DNA of 64,000 nucleotides from assembly GCF_033843265.1 (NCBI RefSeq), contig NZ_JAWXRD010000031.1, positions 1 to 64,000 of the forward strand. The letters are read 5' to 3'. The position numbers were made by a program, and so were the translations under genes. This DNA comes from Scandinavium lactucae (lineage in GTDB: Bacteria > Pseudomonadota > Gammaproteobacteria > Enterobacterales > Enterobacteriaceae). Positions 25,158 to 35,362 of the stretch are shown here, one piece after another. The notes beneath the pieces are model-generated. The model made no database searches. It had not been told where the DNA came from and saw nothing but the letters and a program-made list of their open reading frames with translations. Positions within the stretch are counted from its first letter, which is position 1; each line of letters opens with the position of its first letter.

Positions 25158-26498
25158 ATGAAAACGGAACAACCGTTATGGGGGAGGGGACAGATGGTCT
25201 CTCCTCAGCACTTCCAGCAACAGGCCGCATACGCGGCCTGGTCTGCGGAATGCATCGCCCGACTGGGCCTCTCCCATCCGTGGGGCGTGATTGAGGCGAC
25301 TTTCGAACCGGATGCACTGAAGTTAGGCCGCCTGCAGGCCCGTCATCTGCATGTCCGTTTCCCCGACGGCACGCTTATCGACACGGATAATGCCGACGCA
25401 CTGCCGCCGGCGTTGTCGCTGGATGGATCCACGCATGATGTCGTGGTGGTTCTGGCCCTGCCACTGCTGCGAGCGAACGGTGGTAACTGCCTGAAACCCG
25501 ATGAGGTGGCAGAGCGCCCTGTTCGCTATCGCCAGCGCTGGCGGGATGTGCGCAACACCTTTGGCGACGATACCCGCCAGATTGCAGTGATGCAGTCAGA
25601 GCTGACGCTGCGTTTCGCCCATCAGAACAACAGTGATTACCTGACCTGTCCGGTCGCCCGTCTGCAGCAGGATTCACAGGGGAGCTGGGTACCCGATGAA
25701 ACTTTTCTTCCGCCACTGCTGACTCTGCAGGGCAGCCGCTGGCTGGTGACCCAACTGGAACAGCTGATGACGCAACTGCGTGCCCGTCTGAGTCGCCTGA
25801 TGGACATGCGTCGTGAAAGTAACGAGCGGATGGCCGATTTTGCCGTGGCCGATGTGTCTCTGTTCTGGCTGCTCAATGCCCTGAACAGCGCAGAACCTGT
25901 GCTCGGACAGTTTCTGCGCTACCCGCAAAGTCCACCGGAGCGTCTGTACCCGGAACTGGCACGCCTTGCAGGCAGCCTGCTGACCTTCTCGCTGGAGCAC
26001 CAGGTGAGTGCCATTCCTGCCTGGCAGCATGAGCAGCTGAATAACGTCTTCCCGCCGCTCTTTGACTTACTGGGCGACCTGCTGGAGGCCAGCCTGCCGT
26101 CGCGGGTGGTGGCGATTGAGCTTGAGCATGATCCCCGGCTTCACTTCTGGCAGGCCCGTCTGCATGACCCACGCCTACGCGAAGGGGCGGATTACTACCT
26201 CTCCGTGCGTTCACCGATGCCGGTGGCACAGCTGCAGGAACAGTTCCCGCGTCAATGCAAGGTCGGCAGTCCCGATCATGTCAGGAGTATCGTCAATTCA
26301 TCACGGGTGGGTGTACCGCTGACGCCACTGCGTCATGTGCCGGCTGCCATTCCGCTGCGTCTGGAAAACCAGTATTTCAGCCTTGATGTCTCTCATCCGC
26401 TGGCCACCGAAATGCTCCAGGGGGGGACCTGTATGTTTTACGTTCCGGGCATGCTCGGCGAGCCTGAACTTGAACTCTTTGCGGTACTGAGAACATGA
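25158..26498 (+). CDS. tssK: T6SS baseplate protein TssK
   Basis: A 446-residue TssK, the trimeric adaptor linking the baseplate wedge to the TssJLM membrane complex. The opening LWGRGQMVSPQHFQQQ is the family signature, and YYLSVRSPMP with LRHVPAAIPLRLENQYFSLD are C-terminal marks. It begins 17 bases after tssC and overlaps tssL by four bases (ATGA), so expression is coupled. Confidence 0.93.
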   Translation: MKTEQPLWGRGQMVSPQHFQQQAAYAAWSAECIARLGLSHPWGVIEATFEPDALKLGRLQARHLHVRFPDGTLIDTDNADALPPALSLDGSTHDVVVVLALPLLRANGGNCLKPDEVAERPVRYRQRWRDVRNTFGDDTRQIAVMQSELTLRFAHQNNSDYLTCPVARLQQDSQGSWVPDETFLPPLLTLQGSRWLVTQLEQLMTQLRARLSRLMDMRRESNERMADFAVADVSLFWLLNALNSAEPVLGQFLRYPQSPPERLYPELARLAGSLLTFSLEHQVSAIPAWQHEQLNNVFPPLFDLLGDLLEASLPSRVVAIELEHDPRLHFWQARLHDPRLREGADYYLSVRSPMPVAQLQEQFPRQCKVGSPDHVRSIVNSSRVGVPLTPLRHVPAAIPLRLENQYFSLDVSHPLATEMLQGGTCMFYVPGMLGEPELELFAVLRT

Positions 26499-27184
26499 GT
26501 GAGCGCAAACGCGGTGCGGCCGCGTCCATTGATATTGGTGCTCTGCTGCAGGACACCTGGCTGCAGGTGATAAGCCTCCGTCACGGTCCTGAGTTTCAGG
26601 ATGGAGAAGGGCGCACGTTGTGGGAGCGCTGCATTGCTGATGTTGTGCGTGTGCAGCGTGAGCTGAAAGCGAGCGAACTCGATGAAGCCAGCTGCCAGCA
26701 TATTCTCACTGCACAGTGTGCGCTGCTTGATGAAGCCGTCAAAGGTCGCGGTGTGGAGGATGATGCCTGCGTGCAGTGGTATGACATTCCCCTGCAGGGA
26801 CACTTCCTCGGCACCATGGATGCCGGTGATACGCTGTGCTCCCGGATGCGCGACGTACTGCGTGAACCGGCGCCTGACCATGCTGTCGTGACCTGCTTCC
26901 AGCGGGTCATGATGCTGGGGTTCCTCGGCAGTTTCCGCTCGCTGAACGATCCGGAGCGCCAGAAACTCGTCAACGCGCTCAGTGAACATGTCACGCCGTT
27001 CAGCTATCCGCAGACTCACCCGGTCCTGGCAGAAAGCCGTACCGGACGGGGAATGGGCGGCTGGCTGGCGTCATGGCCCGTGCGAATTGGCCTGAGCGTG
27101 GTGGTGGTTGCAGCACTCTGGTGGGGACTGAGCCACTGGCTGGATCAGACACTGCAGACTCTGCTGCCGGGAGCCGTGAAATGA
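26495..27184 (+). CDS. tssL: T6SS inner-membrane protein TssL
   Basis: A 229-residue TssL (DotU/IcmH family), part of the TssJLM trans-envelope complex. The cytoplasmic helical domain holds ILTAQCALLDEAV and FQRVMMLGFLGSF. A single C-terminal membrane segment at about 197-215 (RIGLSVVVVAALWWGLS) is the expected tail anchor. No peptidoglycan-binding domain is fused; that role probably falls to the OmpA-like protein encoded next. It overlaps both neighbours by four bases. Confidence 0.92.
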   Translation: MSERKRGAAASIDIGALLQDTWLQVISLRHGPEFQDGEGRTLWERCIADVVRVQRELKASELDEASCQHILTAQCALLDEAVKGRGVEDDACVQWYDIPLQGHFLGTMDAGDTLCSRMRDVLREPAPDHAVVTCFQRVMMLGFLGSFRSLNDPERQKLVNALSEHVTPFSYPQTHPVLAESRTGRGMGGWLASWPVRIGLSVVVVAALWWGLSHWLDQTLQTLLPGAVK

Positions 27185-28905
27185 GTCCTGCACAACAGCG
27201 CGGGCTTGCGCTGTGGGCCGCCCTGCTGAGTGCAGTGGTCTGTCTGGGCTTCCTGCAGGTCACCCGACTGGTTTCTGTGCTTGTTTTGCTTACCGTTCTG
27301 GGGCTAATCCTGGCGTTCTGGATTGTTGCCAGTCGTCGTGCGGAGCATGACGTCGCCCTGGGTCTGGATGACCTCCCGGAAGCCACTTACCGTCAGCCCG
27401 TGGTGCTGGTCTGTGGCGATCTGCCGTTGGCCTGGCCTCAGCAGTCACCGGTACTTACGGTCACACAGGGTTGCTGGATCCGCGTGGAGGATCATCAGGA
27501 TCTGGAGCAGGCAGCCCGCCAGATACTGTGGTTGCGACCTGACTGGGGTCGCCAGCTGTCGGTGATGGTCAGCGTTTGTCCGCAGAAACATGCCGACAGC
27601 GAAGCACTTACCAGCCGCCTGCTGGCCCTGCGCTGGCAGCTCAGCCAGTTGCGTAAAGAGATGGGTCATTCTGTGCCGCTGATTCTGAATGGTCAGGTTG
27701 GCAGCGCGATGACAAATACTCTGCTCTGGCAGGCGGCTATCCCGGGGGAAGGGGTGAGGGTCTGGCGTGAGTCTTCAGCGCCGAGTTCAATCGCTGCATG
27801 GGTCACCACCGGTGGATCGCCTGCGATGCAGCAACAGGTGCTGATGAACAGCCTGATGAGCTGGTTCCATCAGCACGTCAAAGCTGTCTTTATGGATGAG
27901 AACCCCGACGTTCCTGTCATTGCTCCTGTCGCAGTGCTGTGGGGAATGGGACCGATCCTTGCCGGAAGTCTGGCCACATCAGCCTGGACTGCGTGGCTTT
28001 CCCGTCACACTGCGATGCAGCAGGTGGCGGGCTGGCAGCCGGTGGGAACTGACAGCACGGTGATATCACCGCTTCCGGATTTCGTCCTGCCGTTGCTGCC
28101 TGAAGGACGGGGATTAACCTCGCGTGGCCGGACCTGGCACTGTGCATTCGGACTTTTCACGCTGGCGGCCATGGCAGCGCTGCTCAGCAGCGGCTGGAAC
28201 AATCGCCAGTTGCTGCATCGTGTGAGCTTCGATATTGCCCGCTATGACCGTATCCCGATACGTGATTACGGTCCGAAAGCCGATGCCGTCGCAGTCCTGC
28301 GCGACGATGCCGTGCAGCTGGATAATTATGCGCGCAATGGCGTCCCGGTTCGGATGAGTCTCGGGCTGTATCAGGGCGAGCGGCTGCGTATGCCAGTACT
28401 GGATGCGATCCGCAGGTACGTCCCGCCGCCTCCGCCCCCTCCTCCGGCACCACCGGTTATCAAAAAGATTATTCATGGCCCCAAAACCGTCCGTCTCGAC
28501 AGCCTGTCGCTGTTCGATTCCGGCAAGGCTGTGCTCAAAGCCGGCTCCACCAAAATGCTGGTCAATTCCCTGGTCGGTATCAAGGCGAAGCCGGGCTGGC
28601 TGATTGTGGTGGCAGGGCATACCGACAATACCGGCAATCCGCAACTTAACCAGACGCTCTCTCAGCAACGTGCCGAGGCTGTGCGGGACTGGATGCGGGA
28701 CACCGGCGATGTGCCGGAAAGCTGTTTTGCGGTGCAGGGCTACGGCGCAAGCCGGCCGCTCGCCACCAATGATACCCCGGAAGGCCGTGCGGCCAACCGG
28801 CGTGTAGAGATAAGCCTTGTGCCGCAGGCTGATGCCTGTCAGGTGCCGGGCAAACCAGCGTCACCGGATGAAAGTGACGCATCAACTCAAGAAATGGAGA
28901 AGTAA
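27181..28905 (+). CDS. T6SS-associated OmpA-family protein
   Basis: A 574-residue protein with two N-terminal membrane segments (about 9-29 and 31-48), a long middle domain and a third membrane segment near residue 325. A proline-rich linker (PPPPPPPAPP) and a C-terminal OmpA peptidoglycan-binding domain follow. In that domain VVAGHTDNTG, LSQQRAEAVRDW and EGRAANRRVEI are diagnostic. It probably anchors the membrane complex to the cell wall, as TagL does in other systems, and the gene position matches Klebsiella/Enterobacter loci. I chose the ATG at 27181, which overlaps the tssL stop. Confidence 0.88.
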   Translation: MSPAQQRGLALWAALLSAVVCLGFLQVTRLVSVLVLLTVLGLILAFWIVASRRAEHDVALGLDDLPEATYRQPVVLVCGDLPLAWPQQSPVLTVTQGCWIRVEDHQDLEQAARQILWLRPDWGRQLSVMVSVCPQKHADSEALTSRLLALRWQLSQLRKEMGHSVPLILNGQVGSAMTNTLLWQAAIPGEGVRVWRESSAPSSIAAWVTTGGSPAMQQQVLMNSLMSWFHQHVKAVFMDENPDVPVIAPVAVLWGMGPILAGSLATSAWTAWLSRHTAMQQVAGWQPVGTDSTVISPLPDFVLPLLPEGRGLTSRGRTWHCAFGLFTLAAMAALLSSGWNNRQLLHRVSFDIARYDRIPIRDYGPKADAVAVLRDDAVQLDNYARNGVPVRMSLGLYQGERLRMPVLDAIRRYVPPPPPPPPAPPVIKKIIHGPKTVRLDSLSLFDSGKAVLKAGSTKMLVNSLVGIKAKPGWLIVVAGHTDNTGNPQLNQTLSQQRAEAVRDWMRDTGDVPESCFAVQGYGASRPLATNDTPEGRAANRRVEISLVPQADACQVPGKPASPDESDASTQEMEK

Positions 28906-28908
28906 ACC

Positions 28909-29400
28909 ATGGCAATTCCTGTTTATCTGTGGCTGAAAGACGACGGCGGTGCGGACATTAAAGGGTCTGTGGACGTTCAGGATCGTGAAGGCAGCATCGA
29001 AGTTGTCGCTCAGGAGCATAATCTGTACATCCCGACCGATAACAACACCGGCAAGCTGACCGGTACCCGTATCCACACCCCGTTCCTGTTCACCAAGGAA
29101 ATCGACTCTTCCAGCCCGTACCTGTACAAGGCGGTAACCACCGGTCAGACCCTGAAATCAGCCGAGTTCAAATGGTATCGCATCAACGACGCGGGCCAGG
29201 AAGTGGAGTACTTCAACACCAAACTGGAAAACGTCAAGCTGGTGAAAGTCGCGCCGAAAATGCACGACATCAAAGACCCTTCTTTCGAGAAGCATAACCA
29301 CCTCGAAACCATCGAGCTGCGTTACGAAAAAATCACCTGGACCTACAAAGACGGCAACATCATTCATTCCGATTCCTGGAACGAACGCGCCACCGCGTAA
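28909..29400 (+). CDS. hcp: T6SS tube protein Hcp (TssD)
   Basis: A 163-residue Hcp of the enterobacterial type, the hexameric tube protein secreted on firing. Segments YLWLKDDGGADIKGSVD, TGTRIHTPFLFTKEID and YEKITWTYKDGNIIHSDSW are characteristic. It starts three bases after the OmpA-like gene stop and is followed at once by a strong terminator. Transcripts ending there would favour Hcp, which is needed in large amounts. Confidence 0.96.
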   Translation: MAIPVYLWLKDDGGADIKGSVDVQDREGSIEVVAQEHNLYIPTDNNTGKLTGTRIHTPFLFTKEIDSSSPYLYKAVTTGQTLKSAEFKWYRINDAGQEVEYFNTKLENVKLVKVAPKMHDIKDPSFEKHNHLETIELRYEKITWTYKDGNIIHSDSWNERATA

Positions 29401-29406
29401 GTCACA

Positions 29407-29437
29407 AGCGGACAGCCCCCTCTGTCCGCTTTTTTTT
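29407..29437 (+). terminator. Rho-independent terminator after hcp
   Basis: AGCGGACAG (29407-29415) and CTGTCCGCT (29422-29430) form a perfect 9-bp stem followed by TTTTTTT. It separates the tssB-hcp unit from clpV, so clpV and later genes need read-through or their own promoter in the 140-base gap. Confidence 0.9.
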
Positions 29438-29576
29438 CTTTGCTGAACGTCTGCCTGTACGGGCGTTGAGCAAAGAAACCCACAATCTGCCAGCCCGACC
29501 GCATGCGCTTTGGTCTCCTTCACAGGAAACAGCGATGGGCGGTAGCGTGTCCAGGAACCGACAAAGAGAGAAACTC

Positions 29577-32228
29577 ATGGAAAATCCAGCCATCCTGCTG
29601 CGACGTCTGAACCCTTATTGTGCCCGCGCCATGGAAGGGGCTGCCTCGCTGTGCCAGACCCGGGCGCACGCCGAAATTTTGCCTGAACACTGGCTGCTGA
29701 AGCTACTGGAGCAGGGTGAAGGCGACCTGACGGTGCTGGCGCGCCGCTACGAATGGGATATGGATGCGCTGTGGCAGGATTTACTCGGCTGGCTGGATGC
29801 GCTGCCGCGCTCTGTCCGTGGTCGCCCGCAGTTGTCAGACAATATTCAGGCGCTGATGCAGGAAGCGTGGATGCTGGCTTCGCTTTCCGGCGAAGATCAG
29901 ATCCGCAGCATCCACCTGCTGATGGCACTGGTCGATAAACCGAAACTGGTACGCTGCGATGGTCTGTGGCCGCTGCTGACACTGGGAAGATATCAGCTGG
30001 AACGCCTGCGCGGGCTGCTGGATGCACAATCCGACGAACGGCCGGAAATTCAGCAGGAGGCTGCGCTGGCGCAAAGCGGCAGTGAAGTCGAAATGGTGGG
30101 TCGTCCGGTGGGCGCAGAAACGAAAGAGGGCGAACTGAACCCGGCGTTGCAGAACGCGCTGGATAAATTCACCCTCGACGTCACCGCCAAAGCGCGTGAG
30201 GGCCACATTGACCCGGTGTTTGGCCGTGACACCGAAATCCGCCAGATGGTGGACATTCTCTCCCGTCGTCGCAAGAACAACCCGATTCTGGTCGGCGAAC
30301 CGGGCGTGGGTAAAACGGCGCTGGTTGAAGGTCTGGCCCTGCGTATTGCCGAAGGGAATGTGCCTGAATCGCTGAAAACTGTCAGCCTGCGCACCCTTGA
30401 CCTCGGCCTGCTGCAGGCGGGCGCGGGCGTGAAAGGTGAGTTCGAACAACGGCTGAAAAACGTCATCGATGCGGTGCAACAGTCGCCGAACCCGGTGCTG
30501 CTGTTTATAGACGAAGCGCACACCATTATCGGGGCCGGCAACCAGGCGGGTGGAGCGGATGCGGCAAACCTGTTAAAACCGGCGCTGGCACGCGGTGAAC
30601 TGCGCACCATCGCCGCGACCACCTGGAGCGAATACAAACAGTATTTTGAACGCGATGCGGCACTCGAGCGCCGCTTCCAGATGGTGAAAGTCGACGAACC
30701 GGACGACGACACCGCCTGCCTGATGCTCAGAGGCCTGAAGTCCCGTTATGCTGAACACCACAACGTCCACATCACCGACGCAGCAGTCCGCGCCGCCGTG
30801 ACCCTGTCACGCCGCTATCTGACGGGCCGCCAGCTGCCGGATAAAGCCGTTGACCTGCTCGATACCGCCGCGGCGCGGGTGCGTGTGAGCCTTGATACGG
30901 TGCCTGAACAAATTGTGCGCCTGAAAGCACAGCTGACCGCACTGGAACTGGAAGAGCAGGCACTGCTGGAAGATATCGCGGTCGGGGGTAACACACACCA
31001 TGACCGGCTGAGCGTCATTGAACAGCAGCGACAGGCAAAAACCAACGTTCTGACACAGCTTGAATCCCGTTTTATTGACGAAAAATCACTGGCACAGCAG
31101 CTGATGGCCAGCCGCCAGGATATCAGTCAGCAGGCCGAAATCAGGACGCTGCAGCAACAGCTGGAAAATGAACAACAGGGGGACGCCCTGATTCAGGTGG
31201 ATGTCGACACCCGCACTGTCGCCAACGTGATTGCCGACTGGACTGGCGTGCCAATTTCCTCGCTGATGAAGGACGAGCAGACCGAACTGCTGAACCTGGA
31301 AGGGGAAATCGGCAGGCGCGTGGTCGGGCAGGACGTGGCACTGAACTCCATTGCTCAGCGTCTGCGCGCGGCCAAAACCGGACTCACCTCCGAGAACGGC
31401 CCGCAGGGCGTGTTCCTGCTGGTCGGCCCAAGTGGCGTCGGGAAAACCGAAACTGCGCTGGCACTGGCGGATGTGCTGTACGGCGGTGAGAAGTCACTCA
31501 TCACCATCAACCTGTCGGAGTACCAGGAGCCGCACACCGTGTCGCAGCTGAAAGGCTCTCCTCCGGGCTACGTCGGCTACGGTCAGGGCGGTATTCTCAC
31601 CGAAGCCGTGCGCAAGCGCCCGTACAGCGTGGTACTGCTGGATGAAGTGGAAAAGGCGCACCGCGATGTGATGAACCTGTTCTATCAGGTCTTCGACCGC
31701 GGTTTTATGCGCGATGGCGAAGGGCGTGAAATCGACTTCCGCAACACCGTGATTCTGATGACTTCGAACCTCGGCAGCGACCACCTGATGCAGCTGCTGG
31801 ATGAACAGCCGGAAGCCACTGAAGCAGACCTGCACGAACTGCTGCGCCCGATTTTACGCGACCACTTCCAGCCGGCGCTGCTGGCCCGCTTCCAGACTGT
31901 GATTTATCGCCCGCTGGCGGAAACTGCGATGCGCGCCATCGTGCAGATGAAGCTGGCCCAGGTGAGCAAACGAATTAATCGCCACTACGGCCTGACCACG
32001 CAGATTGATGAGAGCCTGTATGACGCACTGACGGCCGCCTGCCTGCTGCCGGATACCGGCGCCCGCAACGTCGATAGCCTGCTTAATCAGCAGATTCTGC
32101 CGGTGCTGAGTCAGCAGTTGCTGACCCACATGGCTGCGAAACAGAAACCACAGTCGCTATGCCTTAGCTGGAGTGAGGAAGAGGGTATCGGGCTCGAGTT
32201 TAACCGTACACAAGGAGTGTCCGCATGA
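29577..32228 (+). CDS. clpV: T6SS ATPase ClpV (TssH)
   Basis: An 883-residue AAA+ ATPase that disassembles contracted sheath for reuse. It has an N-domain (1-150), a first Walker A (GEPGVGKTALVEG) with box LLFIDEAHTIIG, a middle coiled region, a second Walker A (GPSGVGKTETALA) and VVLLDEVEKAH. The ATG at 29577 gives the usual length and N-terminus (MENPAILLRRLNPYC). The ORF runs open upstream to 29466 through the post-hcp spacer. It overlaps vgrG by four bases. Confidence 0.95.
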   Translation: MENPAILLRRLNPYCARAMEGAASLCQTRAHAEILPEHWLLKLLEQGEGDLTVLARRYEWDMDALWQDLLGWLDALPRSVRGRPQLSDNIQALMQEAWMLASLSGEDQIRSIHLLMALVDKPKLVRCDGLWPLLTLGRYQLERLRGLLDAQSDERPEIQQEAALAQSGSEVEMVGRPVGAETKEGELNPALQNALDKFTLDVTAKAREGHIDPVFGRDTEIRQMVDILSRRRKNNPILVGEPGVGKTALVEGLALRIAEGNVPESLKTVSLRTLDLGLLQAGAGVKGEFEQRLKNVIDAVQQSPNPVLLFIDEAHTIIGAGNQAGGADAANLLKPALARGELRTIAATTWSEYKQYFERDAALERRFQMVKVDEPDDDTACLMLRGLKSRYAEHHNVHITDAAVRAAVTLSRRYLTGRQLPDKAVDLLDTAAARVRVSLDTVPEQIVRLKAQLTALELEEQALLEDIAVGGNTHHDRLSVIEQQRQAKTNVLTQLESRFIDEKSLAQQLMASRQDISQQAEIRTLQQQLENEQQGDALIQVDVDTRTVANVIADWTGVPISSLMKDEQTELLNLEGEIGRRVVGQDVALNSIAQRLRAAKTGLTSENGPQGVFLLVGPSGVGKTETALALADVLYGGEKSLITINLSEYQEPHTVSQLKGSPPGYVGYGQGGILTEAVRKRPYSVVLLDEVEKAHRDVMNLFYQVFDRGFMRDGEGREIDFRNTVILMTSNLGSDHLMQLLDEQPEATEADLHELLRPILRDHFQPALLARFQTVIYRPLAETAMRAIVQMKLAQVSKRINRHYGLTTQIDESLYDALTAACLLPDTGARNVDSLLNQQILPVLSQQLLTHMAAKQKPQSLCLSWSEEEGIGLEFNRTQGVSA

Positions 32229-34924
32229 GCAGTAACCCCCCGATAAGATTCAGCCATAACCATCACCTGCTGGCAGTCAAAGGGTGTGAAGCCGAGCTCG
32301 ATGTGCTGGCGTTTGAAGGCGATGAAGCCCTGAGCACGCCGTTCAGCTACCGGATTGAATTCACAAGCTCTGACCATGCCATCAGCAAAGAAATGATGCT
32401 GATGAAAGCGGCCTCCCTGACGCTGCAGGCCCCGGTTGACCAGGGTTACGGCATCAAAATACAGCAGGCCGTGCGAACCCTTCAGGGAGTGGTGAGTGGC
32501 TTTGAACGGCTCAACACCTCAAAAGATGAAACCCACTATGCCCTGACACTCCAGCCACGCCTGGCACTGCTTGACCGCTCGCATCAGAACGCCATTTATC
32601 AGGATATGTCGGTCCCACAAATCGTGGAAAAAATCCTGCGCGAGCGTCACAACATGCGCGGTCAGGATTTTCTGTTCTCGCTTACAAAAGAGTACCCGCG
32701 CCGTGAGCAGGTAATGCAGTACGGCGAGGATGACCTGCACTTTATTACCCGCATGTTGGGTGAGGTGGGCATCTGGTTCCGTTTTACAATTGATACGCGT
32801 CTGAACATTGATGTCGTGGAGTTCTACGACGGCCAGCAGGGGTATGAAAAAGGCCTGACGCTGCCATCGGTTCCGCCATCAGGACAGCATTCGGAAGGGG
32901 TAGACTCGGTCTGGGGCATGGAGAGCCATCATAACGTGGTGCAGAAGCAGGTCAGCACCCGTGATTACAACTACCGCCAGGCCACGGATGACATGAACAC
33001 CCAGGTCGATGCGACCCGCGGGGATGCCACCACCTACGGTGATGCCTATCACTATGCTGATAACTATCTGACACCGGGTAGTACCTATGACCGCAATCCG
33101 GCGCCGGAGTCCGGAGCGTTTTATGCCCGCATTCGGCATGAGCGCTACCTGAATGGCCAGACGCAGACTCATGCCATCACCAGTTGTCCGACCCTCTCTC
33201 CGGGTCAGGTACTGAAAGTCACTGGTGGGTACGAAGTGGCAGACGTGTTTGCTCATGGCGTGGTCATCACGGCGATGCACAGCCATGCGCGGCGGGATGA
33301 AGATTTTGGCGTCAGGTTTGACGGCATCCCGGACAGCACTGATTTTGGTTTCCGTCCTGAGCCTGGCTCACGCCCGGTGATGGCTGGCTCATTGCCGGCC
33401 CGCGTCACCAGTACCACCGAAAATGATACCTACGGCCACATCGATAAAGACGGTCGCTATCGCGTCAACATGCTGTTTGACCGTGATAACTGGGAGACCG
33501 GGTTCGAGAGCCTGTGGGTGCGTCAGTCCCGCCCGTATGCCGGCGATACCTACGGCCTGCACCTGCCGCTGCTGGCGGGCACCGAAGTGGCGATTGGCTT
33601 TGAGGACGGTAACCCGGACAGACCGTACATTTCCGGTGTGCTGCACGACTCGGCGCACGGTGACCATGTCACTATCCGAAATTACAAACGTAACGTCCTG
33701 CGGACGCCTGCGAACAACAAAATCCGCCTCGATGACAGCCGTGACCAGGAGCATATCAAGGTCTCCACTGAGTACGGCGGCAAGAGTCAGCTGAATCTCG
33801 GACATTTAGTGGATGCGGAGAAGCAGAAGCGCGGTGAGGGTTTTGAGCTCAGAACCGACAGCTGGGGAGCTATTCGGGCACAGAAAGGGATGTTCATCAG
33901 CGCTGATGGCCAGACGAAAGCACAGGGCCAGGTGCTGGAGATGCAGCCAGCGGTCAGCAATCTGGATGATGCCCGGGAGCAGATGACGTCTATCTCCGAT
34001 GACGCGCAGAAGGCGACCGCGAACCCGGCCGATCTCCAGGCGCAAATCACACTGCTGGAACAGCAGCTGACAGACCTCAAAAAGTCAGTGCTGCTGCTCA
34101 GCGCACCGGAGGGTATGGCACTGACCAGCGGACAGCATCTGCAGGTATCTGCCGGGCAGAACCTGATAGCCACAGCCGGTAAAAATGCAGACGTCAGCGT
34201 GGTGAAAAATCTGTTCATCGGGGTGGGTAATGCCCTGAGCGTGTTTGTTCGTAAGCTGGGGATCAAGCTCATCGCGAACCAGGGGCCGGTGCAGGTACAG
34301 GCGCAGAACGACCTGATGGAATTGCTGGCACGTAAAGAAATCAGCATTGTCAGCACGGAGGATGAAATTAAAATCATCGCGAAGAAGAAGCTGACTCTGA
34401 ATGGTGGTGGGAGCTATATCAGGATTGATGCAAGTGCGATTGAATCTGCTACTGCAGGTGAATATCGTACGAAAGCAGGACACTATGGGCGTAAGGCAAG
34501 CGCATCAGAAAAGGTCACGCTGCCTGTATTTCCTGTAATGGAACCTGGCGAACAAAGCTTACGTTTTGCTTTCCCTGGTGCCGATAGTGTCAGCCAAAGT
34601 ATGGACTGGATGACAAATCAGCCATACAACATTACTGACAGCAATGGGAAAATCCTGTCGACCGGCACGGTAGACAGTTCAGGTCGCTTCCCGAAAATAG
34701 TGCTTCCTGAAAGCGATACATTAAACTTAATCATTGGGCGAGAAACCTGGCTCAAAGAAGAGCTTCCAACATCAGTCGAAGCGGCTGAGGTAGATAGCGT
34801 GGAAGATATAGAATCGCTGGAGCCTGATACTGATTCGGATGATACCGAGACAGCAGAAGATCATACTTCTGCGTTAACAGAATCAATGATCGCAAAACTA
34901 TTAAATTTAACTACGACAGGGTGA
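32225..34924 (+). CDS. vgrG: T6SS spike protein VgrG (TssI) with C-terminal extension
   Basis: An 899-residue VgrG, the trimeric tip of the secreted tube. The gp27/gp5-like core (to about 560) includes RVNMLFDRDNWETGFESLWVR-type OB-fold sequence. The DUF2345 region with AQNDLMELLARKEISIVS follows. From about residue 740 a family-variable extension appears. It has a short beta-rich module (QPYNITDSNGKILSTGTVD) and an acidic tail ending SMIAKLLNL. Base composition turns AT-rich in that part. The extension likely loads the amidase-type effector encoded two genes later. Confidence 0.94.
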   Translation: MSSNPPIRFSHNHHLLAVKGCEAELDVLAFEGDEALSTPFSYRIEFTSSDHAISKEMMLMKAASLTLQAPVDQGYGIKIQQAVRTLQGVVSGFERLNTSKDETHYALTLQPRLALLDRSHQNAIYQDMSVPQIVEKILRERHNMRGQDFLFSLTKEYPRREQVMQYGEDDLHFITRMLGEVGIWFRFTIDTRLNIDVVEFYDGQQGYEKGLTLPSVPPSGQHSEGVDSVWGMESHHNVVQKQVSTRDYNYRQATDDMNTQVDATRGDATTYGDAYHYADNYLTPGSTYDRNPAPESGAFYARIRHERYLNGQTQTHAITSCPTLSPGQVLKVTGGYEVADVFAHGVVITAMHSHARRDEDFGVRFDGIPDSTDFGFRPEPGSRPVMAGSLPARVTSTTENDTYGHIDKDGRYRVNMLFDRDNWETGFESLWVRQSRPYAGDTYGLHLPLLAGTEVAIGFEDGNPDRPYISGVLHDSAHGDHVTIRNYKRNVLRTPANNKIRLDDSRDQEHIKVSTEYGGKSQLNLGHLVDAEKQKRGEGFELRTDSWGAIRAQKGMFISADGQTKAQGQVLEMQPAVSNLDDAREQMTSISDDAQKATANPADLQAQITLLEQQLTDLKKSVLLLSAPEGMALTSGQHLQVSAGQNLIATAGKNADVSVVKNLFIGVGNALSVFVRKLGIKLIANQGPVQVQAQNDLMELLARKEISIVSTEDEIKIIAKKKLTLNGGGSYIRIDASAIESATAGEYRTKAGHYGRKASASEKVTLPVFPVMEPGEQSLRFAFPGADSVSQSMDWMTNQPYNITDSNGKILSTGTVDSSGRFPKIVLPESDTLNLIIGRETWLKEELPTSVEAAEVDSVEDIESLEPDTDSDDTETAEDHTSALTESMIAKLLNLTTTG

Positions 34925-34927
34925 TCT

Positions 34928-35344
34928 ATGTTAAAGGAAATTTGGAAGTCTATTCTTTTCTTTATAATCGTGCTTTCTAGCTTTAATGCATCTGCTACTT
35001 GCCTAAAGGAAGGGGATAAAGTAAGTCTGACAGGAGTCGTTAGCGAGAAATTATACTACGGCCCTCCTGGCTGGGGAGAGGATAAAGCGAATGATGAGAA
35101 GCTACATGAGTGGGTATTGCATTTAAAACAGCCACTCACGTGTGTAACAGACGCAGATACTGACAACCAAAACTGGAATCAGGACGTTCAGTTGATAATG
35201 CGTGATAGTAATGACTATAAAGTAAATAAAAATCTTATTGGGAAAAGTGTCAGTATTGATGGTGTAATATTTCTCGCCGAGACCGGATATCATATGACGC
35301 CAGTTTTATTAGATGATGCAAAGTTTGAAGTTGCAGACAAATAG
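34928..35344 (+). CDS. DUF4431-like exported protein
   Basis: A 138-residue protein with a signal peptide (hydrophobic residues 8-22, likely cut after SFNASA) and a mature part of the DUF4431 type. It shows CLKEGDKVSLTGVVSEK, then GPPGW and WVLHLKQPLTCV. The two cysteines may form a disulfide in the periplasm. It starts three bases after vgrG and precedes the effector gene. It could be an immunity protein or an effector accessory; the sequence does not decide. Confidence 0.65.
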   Translation: MLKEIWKSILFFIIVLSSFNASATCLKEGDKVSLTGVVSEKLYYGPPGWGEDKANDEKLHEWVLHLKQPLTCVTDADTDNQNWNQDVQLIMRDSNDYKVNKNLIGKSVSIDGVIFLAETGYHMTPVLLDDAKFEVADK

Positions 35345-35362
35345 TAGAGAGGATTAATTAAA

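Noticed and set aside
30050..30712. Long minus-strand ORF opposite clpV
   Set aside because: It is a shadow of the clpV coding frame, with no start signal and no protein-like composition; similar shadows across the T6SS and tra genes were left out.
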